A DNA stretch of 10,370 bases from Chloroflexota bacterium (GCA_005240105.1 SBAT01000150.1:1-10370), one strand, 5' to 3'; shown: positions 1 to 6,369, numbered from the stretch's first letter. Numbers and translations are program-made. Notes: a model not told the origin generated them from the sequence alone.

Positions 1-59
1 AGGCCGGCTTAAGCAAAAAGGGTCGTTGAAATCCCAAGACGCTTCTTTTAAGTTTCCTT

Positions 60-85
60 ACGAAAATCTCAGAGCGAATTTTCGT
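60..85. repeat. 8-bp inverted repeat (hairpin) upstream of ftsZ
   Basis: ACGAAAAT at 60-67 is the exact reverse complement of ATTTTCGT at 78-85, leaving a 10-base loop. Two G-U pairs could extend the base of the stem. No T-run follows on either side, so it is not a classical factor-independent terminator. It may mark the 3' end of an upstream transcript or be a regulatory element. Confidence 0.4.
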
Positions 86-197
86 GGATATGGGAAATTC
101 CGAAAAGCGGCAGTCAAGGGCATGGCAACCGTTTTGACCGTCTTATCCGACACCCGACAACCTGTGAAAAGCTTAACTCTATGGGGGCTTTACTGGC

Positions 198-226
198 TTG
201 CAAATAGGAGCTCAAGGTCATACGAT
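198..226 (+). promoter_or_regulatory. candidate sigma70-type promoter for ftsZ-mtnA
   Basis: TTGCAA at 198-203 and TACGAT at 221-226 are separated by exactly 17 bases. Each hexamer matches the consensus at 4 of 6 positions. Transcription would start near 233, giving a leader of about 120 bases to the preferred ftsZ start. This is a sequence-only prediction. Confidence 0.35.
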
Positions 227-355
227 TATCCAGTCCACAAGGCATGTGATTGGCGTACTAACGCCTTATTTACTGTGTCTTATGTGTATTAGTTCTAAGT
301 AGTGTATTCTCGAACGAGAGATTTTTTCGCCGATACTTCAATGAGGTTCATTCCC

Positions 356-1471
356 GTGGCTGACCGTAACGATAAATCGAGAACAGATAGTAAGGCTAAC
401 ATCAAAGTTGTTGGTGTTGGTGGTGCTGGTTCCAATGCCGTCAATCGTATGATTGCCGCTGGCGTAAATGGAATTGAGTTCTGGACCTGCAACACAGATG
501 CGCAGGCTTTGGAGCTGGCAGCCGCTAAGAATAGACTGCAAATCGGTGGCAAGCTGACACGTGGTCTGGGAGCCGGTGGTAATCCAACGGTTGGAACAAA
601 GGCTGCTGAAGAAAGCCGTGAAGAAATAGCTGCCGCCTTAGAAGGCGCTGACATGGTATTCATCGCTGCTGGTATGGGTGGTGGTACCGGAACCGGTGCT
701 GCTCCAATAGTGGCAGAAATTGCTCGTGAATTGGGCGCTCTGACAGTAGGTGTGGTGACCAGACCCTTCTTATTTGAAGGTAAGCGCCGCATGAACCAAG
801 CCGAAGGCGGCATTCAAGAAATTAAGAACCGTGTTGATACGTTGATCGTTATCCCCAACCAGCGCTTGCTGGAAGTGGTTGACCACAGAGCTTCAATGCA
901 AGAAGCATTTTTGGAAGCTGATCGTGTGTTGATGCAAGGTGTACAAGGCATTTCCGACATCATCACAGTGCCGGGTCTGGTCAATGTTGACTTTGCTGAC
1001 GTTAAGGCAGTTATGTCACAAGCAGGCTCTGCGCTTATGGGCGTCGGTCGCGCAACTGGCGAAGGCAGAGCTGCAGAAGCTGCTCGCAATGCCATCAGCA
1101 GCCCATTGCTCGAAACAACAATCGATGGTGCAGCTGGCGTTATCTTCAGCGTCACCGGCGGACCGGACCTCACATTGCATGAAGTCCAAGAAGCAGCCAA
1201 TGTCATTTACGAAGCAGTATCCGATGATGCCAACATCATCTTTGGTTCTGTTATCGATGACAAATTGCATGGCGAAGTGCTCATCACTGTTATTGCCACA
1301 GGCTTCGACATGGCTGTTCAGCCACAAGCAAGAAACGTATCTCGTTCAACCACAGCTAGCCCATTGAGCGCACCAGCGCCACAAAGACAAGCTGCCGGTG
1401 GCGAGTTCAAGAAAATCGCCTCGGACATTCTGGATATTCCAGAGTTTCTCAGAGCAAGACAAGGTAAGTAA
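356..1471 (+). CDS. ftsZ: cell division protein FtsZ
   Basis: This is the tubulin-like GTPase that polymerises into the cytoplasmic Z-ring at the division site. The core starts with a conserved NIKVVGVGGAGSNAVNR stretch. The tubulin signature GGGTGTG lies at residues 108-114 (numbered from 356). The T7 loop NVDFADV carries the two catalytic aspartates, D212 and D215, that complete GTP hydrolysis across the subunit interface. A variable linker leads to the C-terminal tail DIPEFLRAR, the usual docking peptide for membrane tethers. The length of 371 residues is normal. The start is uncertain: GTG at 302 and ATG at 341 are in frame but lack a Shine-Dalgarno site, while GTG at 356 has GAGG nine bases upstream (343-346), so I prefer 356. 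The core resembles cyanobacterial FtsZ. The stop overlaps the start of mtnA. Confidence 0.97.
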   Translation: MADRNDKSRTDSKANIKVVGVGGAGSNAVNRMIAAGVNGIEFWTCNTDAQALELAAAKNRLQIGGKLTRGLGAGGNPTVGTKAAEESREEIAAALEGADMVFIAAGMGGGTGTGAAPIVAEIARELGALTVGVVTRPFLFEGKRRMNQAEGGIQEIKNRVDTLIVIPNQRLLEVVDHRASMQEAFLEADRVLMQGVQGISDIITVPGLVNVDFADVKAVMSQAGSALMGVGRATGEGRAAEAARNAISSPLLETTIDGAAGVIFSVTGGPDLTLHEVQEAANVIYEAVSDDANIIFGSVIDDKLHGEVLITVIATGFDMAVQPQARNVSRSTTASPLSAPAPQRQAAGGEFKKIASDILDIPEFLRARQGK

Positions 1472-2568
1472 TGTCCTTTGAGACGACTTACAAGAAGGGA
1501 TCAGGCGAGAGCCTGGTCCCTTCTGTTATGCCGATACGTATTGTTGACGACCGAATCGTCTTATTAGATCAGCGAAAAATTCCTGATTCAGTAGAAGATT
1601 TTGATGCTACGTCTCTGAAAGACATGTGCTTTGCCATTAAGGACATGGTCGTCAGAGGAGCGCCCTCTATAGGCGTTGCAGGTGCCCTAGGTCTTGCCTG
1701 GGAGGCAAAGCGTCTGGCTCAGACCGGAATGGCTACTAGCGTCTTTCTAGACCGCCTTGGTGAGGCACGCTTGACCCTTGAGTCAACTAGACCAACAGCT
1801 GTTAATTTACGTTGGGGTCTGGAGCGAATTCACGCATTGACTGGCAAAGAAAATAGTGTGTCCGCTATTGCCGATTTGATGTGCGCGTCTGCCGAAGGCA
1901 TGATTCTCGAACATTTCAATATCAATAAGTGCTTGAGTGATTTTGGTGCTCAGTTAGTTGGCAAACAGTCCGGCATATTGACACACTGTAATGCCGGTTC
2001 ACTGGCCACATGTGGCTGGGGAACAGCATTAGGTGTAATACTGTCGGCTCGTCTTAATGGTTCGGAAGTGACTGTTTACACAGCGGAAACCAGACCACGC
2101 CAACAGGGAATGCGACTCACTGCCTGGGAATTATTGCAAGAAGGTTTTGAGCCAATTATAGTGACGGATTCAATGGCCGGGCATCTAATGGCTAGTGGCA
2201 AAATTGATTTGGTAGTTGTCGGTGCTGATCGCATTGCCACCAATGGCGATACCGCTAATAAAATTGGAACTTATAATTTAGCCGTACTGGCCAATTACCA
2301 TGCGATCCCTTTCTATGTCGCAGCCCCGCTCTCAACAATAGATCCACATATTGAAAGCGGCAAAGATATTCCTATTGAAGAGCGTGAGCCAAGTGAAGTT
2401 ATCGAATTGCATGGACAGTTGATGGCACCGGCTGGAGTGAAGGTATTCAATCCTGCTTTTGACGTCACGCGTGCAAATCTGATAGCAGCAATTATTACCG
2501 AGGCTGGCATATTAAAGGCCCCGTATAGAACATCCATAGCAGAGGCACTGAAAACGCTTCGTTCGTGA
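1471..2568 (+). CDS. mtnA: S-methyl-5-thioribose-1-phosphate isomerase MtnA
   Basis: MtnA converts 5-methylthioribose-1-phosphate to methylthioribulose-1-phosphate in the cytoplasmic methionine salvage pathway, which recycles methylthioadenosine. It belongs to the eIF2B-alpha/beta/delta-like fold. Family motifs are clear: VRGAPSIGVAGA near the N-terminus, THCNAGSLAT with the catalytic Cys173, ETRPRQQGMRLTAWEL, and VVGADRIATNGDTANKIGTY with the catalytic Asp253. The spacing of 80 residues between Cys and Asp matches my recollection of the Bacillus enzyme (C160/D240). The length of 365 residues is slightly long. An internal Met at residue 20 is another possible start, but ATG at 1471 has AAGG at 1461-1464 and overlaps the ftsZ stop as TAATG, which suggests translational coupling. 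The related ribose-1,5-bisphosphate isomerases share the fold, but these motifs favour MtnA. Confidence 0.95.
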   Translation: MSFETTYKKGSGESLVPSVMPIRIVDDRIVLLDQRKIPDSVEDFDATSLKDMCFAIKDMVVRGAPSIGVAGALGLAWEAKRLAQTGMATSVFLDRLGEARLTLESTRPTAVNLRWGLERIHALTGKENSVSAIADLMCASAEGMILEHFNINKCLSDFGAQLVGKQSGILTHCNAGSLATCGWGTALGVILSARLNGSEVTVYTAETRPRQQGMRLTAWELLQEGFEPIIVTDSMAGHLMASGKIDLVVVGADRIATNGDTANKIGTYNLAVLANYHAIPFYVAAPLSTIDPHIESGKDIPIEEREPSEVIELHGQLMAPAGVKVFNPAFDVTRANLIAAIITEAGILKAPYRTSIAEALKTLRS

Positions 2569-2665
2569 AGTGTATGTAAACAGCAGTAGATTCATTAGCA
2601 CTTAGTCATTGCGCTTTAGATGACATCCAATATGTGAAGATTTGGCAATTGAACTTAACTCTCGA

Positions 2666-2694
2666 TTGTTTCTCAACCTTGCTTATGGCATATT
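2666..2694 (+). promoter_or_regulatory. weak promoter candidate for the secreted-protein cluster
   Basis: TTGTTT at 2666-2671 and CATATT at 2689-2694 are spaced by 17 bases in the 150-base gap after mtnA. Both hexamers match the consensus at only 4 of 6 positions. No clear terminator for mtnA was found in the same gap, so read-through from ftsZ-mtnA is possible. Confidence 0.22.
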
Positions 2695-2718
2695 CAAATT
2701 AGTCTTTTAGGCGTTGGC

Positions 2719-3474
2719 ATGAGTTGGGGATGTATGAAGTACAAGGCGGTTCTAAGTCTTGTTGTGGCAATAACAGCGATGAGCGGTCAGCCTCAGCTGA
2801 TGGCTCAAGACTCTCCGCAGGTACAGTGCGCCATTGCCAATATCGATATGACTTCCCAGACAACTATTGATGGTGGTCAGCTTGTTAGCAAGTTGATGGA
2901 CAAGGTGCAGGGGCTCAATGACTACCAATATGATTGCGCGCAAGTTAGTTGGCGGACTGGCAAGCCCAAAGAAGCTGCCGCAAAGGTCTACTTTAAAAAA
3001 CCGGGAATGATTCGCATTGAAGTTATTTCTCAGGACTATCGCAACGGCTCGGTGATTATTAAGCAGGCTGATGGGACAATAAAAGGCGCAGGCGGCGGAC
3101 TCTTGCATGCTATGCAAATGACCCTAGATGAAAACTCACGCGTGCTCAGGTTGCCGAGTGGTAATAGTGTTGTGAAGTCTGATTTCGCTAGCCTATTGTC
3201 TGTTTTGCAAAAGAAGCTTGCCAATGGGGCATCTTGCAAGGCAACCAAAATGCCTGTTTCGGCAAGCACATTGCATGGTGATGATTCGGTGGTCGTGATT
3301 GACATTTTCGAAGGACAGGCAGGAGATCCAGCCACTGAGAGACTGCTCGTCAATCCGCACACTATGCTGCCAGTGGAATGGGCGTACTTTACCAACGGCA
3401 AGATTTTATGTACCGTTGCTTTTAAGAATTTATTGGTTAATAAAGGTGTGAGCGATAGCACCTTCAAGCTCTGA
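2719..3474 (+). CDS. exported LolA-like / DUF1571-like protein
   Basis: A hydrophobic N-terminal signal sequence (KYKAVLSLVVAITAMSG) ends near LMA-QDS, so the protein is probably exported. The mature part of about 220 residues has the pattern of LolA-type lipid-binding half-barrels and of the DUF1571 family: a segment 'AAKVYFKKPGMIRIEV', then a strand pair 'NGSVIIKQADGTIKG', and later 'ATERLLVNPHTMLPVEWAYFTNG'. The mature protein has four cysteines (in VQCAIA, YDCAQV, ASCKAT and ILCTVA), which could form two disulfides in an oxidising compartment. The start could be ATG at 2719 (AGG seven bases upstream) or ATG at 2734 (GGGGA three bases upstream); the second gives a more typical signal peptide. 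The next gene follows after 16 bases, so they are probably co-transcribed. Family assignment is by pattern only; a role in lipid or lipoprotein handling is inference. Confidence 0.8.
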   Translation: MSWGCMKYKAVLSLVVAITAMSGQPQLMAQDSPQVQCAIANIDMTSQTTIDGGQLVSKLMDKVQGLNDYQYDCAQVSWRTGKPKEAAAKVYFKKPGMIRIEVISQDYRNGSVIIKQADGTIKGAGGGLLHAMQMTLDENSRVLRLPSGNSVVKSDFASLLSVLQKKLANGASCKATKMPVSASTLHGDDSVVVIDIFEGQAGDPATERLLVNPHTMLPVEWAYFTNGKILCTVAFKNLLVNKGVSDSTFKL

Positions 3475-3490
3475 ATAATAGGAGAGAAAT

Positions 3491-4174
3491 ATGTCAGGCA
3501 TAGAGGCAATCAGGAAAGTAAAGCCGTACGGCAAATTAATGCGCCGGGCGATACTACTTTCTCTTACAGTTATGCTTGCCGTGAGTGGGAGCAATGCTTG
3601 TTACGCAGACAGAATCGATGACGCCAAGGAATCCGGCGAATACGTTGTAACTATGGGCGACATTAGAGATGTTGGTTTGTGTCTCAAGCAAATTAAGCAG
3701 GAGGCTGTTTTCATTTTCCTTGAGGCTACGCGCAAGGAATTGCCTGTTAACTCTCCTGGAAAAATTGTTGAACCGAAGTCTCTTTCCATGGACGGCATAA
3801 ATTTTAAGGACGACTACCTTCCTGCTAGAAGAGAATGGCTGGTTTTCTTTATTGGTTCTATCGAACCAATTATTCGTCTAATGGGCAATGATGTCAAAGA
3901 TGTGCAAAACGGAATTTATGCACTGTCTGTTCCTAATATCAGCAAAGAACAATTTGATAAGCGCTGGAAAGAATGGACATCCACGGTGACGGAGCTAAAT
4001 GTGGCCCTGGACAAAATAAACGATTCACTTGGTTCTGAATCCGGCAACAACGAAGTTGTTGCTTCTCAGGCTGTCGTCATCTTCAATGGCGCGAAAAGAC
4101 TTGAAGATTTGCGTTTGCTTGTCCATCACTTGATGCAGGCACACCATCACCGTAAATCGGCCAATCAGTCTTAG
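3491..4174 (+). CDS. exported helical protein of unknown function
   Basis: I do not recognise this family. The start at ATG 3491 has a strong AGGAGA site (3480-3485). The N-terminus has a 19-residue basic region (IRKVKPYGKLMRR), a hydrophobic core (AILLSLTVMLAVSG) and a likely signal peptidase I site at ACYA-DRI, so the product should be periplasmic or secreted. ATG at 3539 is a possible inner start that leaves the same signal core. The mature region of about 185 residues appears largely helical, with a short hydrophobic patch (REWLVFFIGSIEPIIRLMG) that is probably an amphipathic or buried helix rather than a membrane span. The C-terminus is rich in His (HHLMQAHHHR), which might bind metal, though that is speculation. 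The gene lies 16 bases after the LolA-like gene and is probably in the same transcript. Confidence 0.8.
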   Translation: MSGIEAIRKVKPYGKLMRRAILLSLTVMLAVSGSNACYADRIDDAKESGEYVVTMGDIRDVGLCLKQIKQEAVFIFLEATRKELPVNSPGKIVEPKSLSMDGINFKDDYLPARREWLVFFIGSIEPIIRLMGNDVKDVQNGIYALSVPNISKEQFDKRWKEWTSTVTELNVALDKINDSLGSESGNNEVVASQAVVIFNGAKRLEDLRLLVHHLMQAHHHRKSANQS

Positions 4175-4255
4175 CGAAATTTGAATTCGAAATAAATAAG
4201 AAATTCCTTTTGGGAACTTTCCCTATCGGCTTGCACCTTAGTTTTTAGCTTGGGG

Positions 4256-4271
4256 TCGCAAGAATTTGCGA
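4256..4271 (+). repeat. 6-bp hairpin abutting the ribosome site of the 4285 gene
   Basis: TCGCAA (4256-4261) pairs with TTGCGA (4266-4271) over a four-base loop, with a possible G-U pair at 4255/4272. The stem ends one base before the very strong AGGAGGT site at 4273-4279. Such placement could tune access to the ribosome site, but the stem is short and may be chance. The rest of the 110-base gap (4175-4284) shows no clear promoter. Confidence 0.35.
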
Positions 4272-4284
4272 TAGGAGGTAAATC

Positions 4285-4893
4285 ATGAGTCTAAGCCACA
4301 GAAATTCCTTTTTAATGATTGCTGTAGTGTCAGTGTTGCTACTAGCGCAGCAAGCGCACAGTCGGGATAGAGGCTTTTCTTTTACACAAAGTGTAGTTCA
4401 AACCAACTTGAACACTAAAAGATCTCAACTGGAAGCTCAAATTGCCAGAAATCTTGCCTCCGGCAAACTAAGTCCTGCCGAAGCAGCACAATTGCATGAC
4501 AAACTGGACCGTCTAGCGGACCTTCAACTGACCTATTCTGAGGATAGTGCATTGAATGAACGGGAGACTAATCACCTGGTAAATGGATATGCCCAGGTCA
4601 CAGCTAACATGAATAATTTCTTGAGTACGCCGGGGCATTCCGGCTATCGTTGGAATAACAGGGCCAACCGTTTTTATCGTAATTCAAACGCACGAGCCCT
4701 GGCTGCCCGAATAGATAGAGGAGTGGTTGACGGTCGTATTACACCGCCAGAAGCTGATCGCTTGCGTGATAGATATTTGGCTGAAAGCCTACGTTATGGT
4801 GCTTACGATCAGCGATTGAATGAGCTGGGCGTATTGCTTGACCGCATGCTGACTGTTCGTTCTGCCAACACTAGATTCCGTCATTGGGATTAA
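4285..4893 (+). CDS. secreted protein with duplicated helical 'G-x-L-S/T-P-x-E-A' repeats
   Basis: This is a 202-residue exported protein; the signal peptide (FLMIAVVSVLLLAQQAHS) probably ends near residue 26. The mature part contains two copies of one helical unit. Copy 1 (about 49-112) includes SGKLSPAEAAQLHDKL and copy 2 (about 139-189) includes DGRITPPEADRLRDRY, with the two motif glycines (G60 and G150) exactly 90 residues apart. Between them is a Tyr/Arg/Asn-rich stretch (STPGHSGYRWNNRANRFYRNS). Similar 'G-x-L-T-x-x-E-A-x-x-L' repeats occur in many small periplasmic proteins without an assigned function, so I do not name one. The start is firm: AGGAGGT at 4273-4279, five bases before ATG. 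The gene lies between two other exported-protein genes and precedes the VWA gene by 82 bases. Confidence 0.82.
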   Translation: MSLSHRNSFLMIAVVSVLLLAQQAHSRDRGFSFTQSVVQTNLNTKRSQLEAQIARNLASGKLSPAEAAQLHDKLDRLADLQLTYSEDSALNERETNHLVNGYAQVTANMNNFLSTPGHSGYRWNNRANRFYRNSNARALAARIDRGVVDGRITPPEADRLRDRYLAESLRYGAYDQRLNELGVLLDRMLTVRSANTRFRHWD

Positions 4894-4975
4894 CAATTGC
4901 AAACTGCCATAAGTGGGAACATTCGGGTTCTCCGGGCGTCTAAGCTCATGGTGTCCTAACCATGGCTGGAGGATT

Positions 4976-6040
4976 ATGACGCTATTTGCTCACAAGGCAC
5001 GAAATACTATTGCGCTGCTGTCGACATTGGTCGTAGCAGCCGGTTCGCTTTGCGTGTATGGTTTTGACAGGGGCAATTTAACTGTAGGGGCGACTTATCA
5101 GCAACCAACCCGTGTGCAAAGAAGGACCATCCAGGGTCAAGTTAGCAAAACTGGAACACTTGTACCAATGCTGGACACCTATTCAGGAGGAGCGCGTGGC
5201 GGCAACTTGGACTCTGGTGTTTATGACCAAGGCGCTCTTGATAGTGGAGTCTATGACAATGCGCCACTGCGCGGCGGTGCGTTTGATAGAGGACCGCGTG
5301 CTGCAGGCGCTACTGTGGACATCGGCGGCACGCCAATGACTACAACCAGTCAACTTCAGCTCCTATCAACGCGTAATGTAGTGATTTTGGTGGATAGATC
5401 CAGCTCTATGAAAGAGAAAGACTGTCCAGGGCACATTAGTCGTTGGCGCTGGTGTCAGGAGCAAGCTGAACTCTTCTCTGGACAAACCGCCGGGGTCTTA
5501 AGTGAGCGATTTACATTGGGTCTGTTTGCCCATAACTACGAAATTTATCCAAGTGTGACTCTTGAGCAGATGAGCCGTTTATTCGGACGTAACAAACTGG
5601 GACTAGGTACTCACCCAGAAGGCGCGTTAAGAGAGATTTTTGATACCTATTTCCGTGGCGACATGGGGCAAAAACCGCTAGCAATTGCCATAGTCAGTGA
5701 CGGCGATCCAAATGATCCAGACAAAGTTGCGGATGTAATTCGAGAAGCGACTTGGCAAATGAGGAGTCCGGATCAAATTTCCATAACCTTTTTGCAGGTC
5801 GGACATGACGATGACGGTACAGACACTCTGCGCGAGTTTGACCAACAGTTGAAACGGCAAGGTGCTAAGTACGACATTGTTGACCGCAGGAGCTTCTACG
5901 ACCTGCAGCGCCTGGGACTGCTTGGTGCTCTTGTGGCATCGATCAAGGCAACGACTCCGGCTGTCGTCAAAATTGCCCCAAGCAAGACCAAAGCTAAGCC
6001 GAAGCTTCCGGCCTTAAGACCGGCGCTCCAACACAGATAG
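4976..6040 (+). CDS. exported von Willebrand factor A (VWA) domain protein with intact MIDAS
   Basis: An N-terminal hydrophobic segment (TIALLSTLVVAAGSLCVYG) acts as signal peptide or anchor. Residues about 65-115 are a Gly/Asp-rich low-complexity region with LDSGVYD twice in a row, followed by AFDRG. The VWA domain spans about 135-330. It begins NVVILVDRSSSM, has the MIDAS motif D140-x-S142-x-S144, a threonine in GLGTHPEG (T212) and the aspartate of IVSDGDPND (D242), so all metal-ion adhesion site residues are present. The C-terminus is Lys/Pro-rich (KIAPSKTKAKPKLPAL). VWA domains mediate Mg-dependent protein binding; an envelope or adhesion role is inferred. An upstream in-frame GTG (4913) exists, but ATG 4976 has GGAGG at 4968-4972 and directly yields a signal sequence, so I chose it. 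No partner ATPase of the MoxR type is present in the window. Confidence 0.88.
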   Translation: MTLFAHKARNTIALLSTLVVAAGSLCVYGFDRGNLTVGATYQQPTRVQRRTIQGQVSKTGTLVPMLDTYSGGARGGNLDSGVYDQGALDSGVYDNAPLRGGAFDRGPRAAGATVDIGGTPMTTTSQLQLLSTRNVVILVDRSSSMKEKDCPGHISRWRWCQEQAELFSGQTAGVLSERFTLGLFAHNYEIYPSVTLEQMSRLFGRNKLGLGTHPEGALREIFDTYFRGDMGQKPLAIAIVSDGDPNDPDKVADVIREATWQMRSPDQISITFLQVGHDDDGTDTLREFDQQLKRQGAKYDIVDRRSFYDLQRLGLLGALVASIKATTPAVVKIAPSKTKAKPKLPALRPALQHR

Positions 6041-6117
6041 TTGCTATAGTGAATTGGAAGTACAAGTTGAGGCAGCAGTCAGGAACATTGTTTCTTTTGC
6101 TGACGTCAGAGTTTTTG

Positions 6118-6162
6118 TTTCGAATGTAACAATTTTGGGTAAAGTGTTGATTGTGTTCGAAA
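6118..6162. promoter_or_regulatory. paired TTCGAA inverted repeats around the speD promoter
   Basis: TTTCGAA at 6118-6124 and TTCGAAA at 6156-6162 are exact reverse complements, and each contains the palindrome TTCGAA. The copies are 37 bases apart. The second lies inside the spacer between the -35 and -10 hexamers, as expected of a repressor site. The regulator is unknown. Confidence 0.35.
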
Positions 6163-6174
6163 AGTCTGTACAAT
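6147..6174 (+). promoter_or_regulatory. sigma70-type promoter of the polyamine operon
   Basis: TTGATT (6147-6152) and TACAAT (6169-6174) are separated by 16 bases. The -10 hexamer matches consensus at 5 of 6 positions and the -35 at 4 of 6. Transcription should start near 6181, leaving a leader of about 190 bases before speD. Confidence 0.55.
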
Positions 6175-6177
6175 AAC

Positions 6178-6369
6178 GCGCTTGTATTAATTAGCGCAAA
6201 GGAGGATCTTCACCACACAAAAACGCCCAACTTTCAGGAAGGTAAGCGTTTCGTGTACCCCGCAAGACCAAGTGTTCATCAGTGTTTCGACACGAAATGA
6301 GCTTGTATCTTGAACCCGTTATTACAACTTTCGACTGGCTTGTAACTCAAGCGAGAGGGGGAAAGAAAC
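6178..6369 (+). promoter_or_regulatory. long structured 5' leader of speD-speB-speY
   Basis: Several pairings are visible. GCGCT (6178-6182) pairs with AGCGC (6193-6197), immediately followed by AAAGGAGG (6198-6205), a perfect ribosome site with no ATG, GTG or TTG at usable distance. CGTTTCGTGT (6247-6256) can pair with ACACGAAATG (6290-6299) as ten base pairs including one G-U. The same 3' strand can instead form a local hairpin: GTGT (6282-6285), loop TTCG, ACAC (6290-6293), extended by TCAT (6276-6279) with ATGA (6297-6300). Further down, CAAGC (6348-6352) can pair either with GCTTG at 6301-6305, enclosing a TTACAA/TTGTAA stem (6322-6327/6340-6345), or with GCTTG at 6338-6342. The speD ribosome site AGGGGGA follows at 6356-6362. 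Alternative pairings suggest attenuation-type control; I recognise no known riboswitch class. Confidence 0.45.
6253..6300 (+). CDS. possible leader peptide (uORF) upstream of speD
   Basis: A GTG-initiated frame of 15 codons (MYPARPSVHQCFDTK) ends with TGA at 6298-6300. A ribosome-site-like AGGAAGG lies at 6236-6242, ten bases upstream. The frame starts within the left arm and ends within the right arm of the long leader stem (6247-6256 with 6290-6299), so translating it would open that stem. Leader peptides control polyamine genes elsewhere, such as speFL before E. coli speF. The codon content is not distinctive and the start is non-ATG, so this may be chance. Confidence 0.25.
   Translation: MYPARPSVHQCFDTK

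Larger units (their letters stand above)
1..355. other. gene-free region upstream of ftsZ
   Basis: I see no convincing gene here. One frame is open from the window edge to about 292, but its product is rich in Ser, Tyr, Trp and Arg, lacks a ribosome site and matches no family I know, so I treat it as chance. The other two plus frames stop at 10-12 and 27-29. Either could be the last codons of an upstream gene (for example ending AGLSKKGR at 27-29), but eight residues cannot show this. The region also holds one hairpin (60-85) and a promoter candidate (198-226), listed separately. Confidence 0.6.
6041..6180. other. gene-free region: possible VWA terminator and speD promoter zone
   Basis: A palindrome CTGACGTCAG at 6100-6109 is followed by a T-rich run (TTTTTGTTT, 6112-6120), and GTCAG upstream at 6079-6083 could pair with CTGAC. 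This may be a weak terminator for the VWA gene, but the stem is poor. The 3' half holds the speD promoter and TTCGAA repeats, listed separately. Confidence 0.35.

Noticed and set aside
26..292. An 88-codon open frame on the plus strand before ftsZ
   Set aside because: It starts with TTG, has no ribosome site, has an odd composition (many Ser, Arg, Tyr, Trp), matches no family I know and overlaps a hairpin and the promoter candidate.
295..1367. Several open frames antisense to or out of frame with ftsZ
   Set aside because: They are shadows of the strongly conserved ftsZ frame, with Pro/Ala/Ser-rich translations and no start signals.
6206..6313. A 35-codon open frame after the orphan AAAGGAGG, beginning with ATC
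   Set aside because: It has no accepted start codon and zero spacing to the ribosome site, so I do not call it a gene, though the orphan site is noted as a finding.
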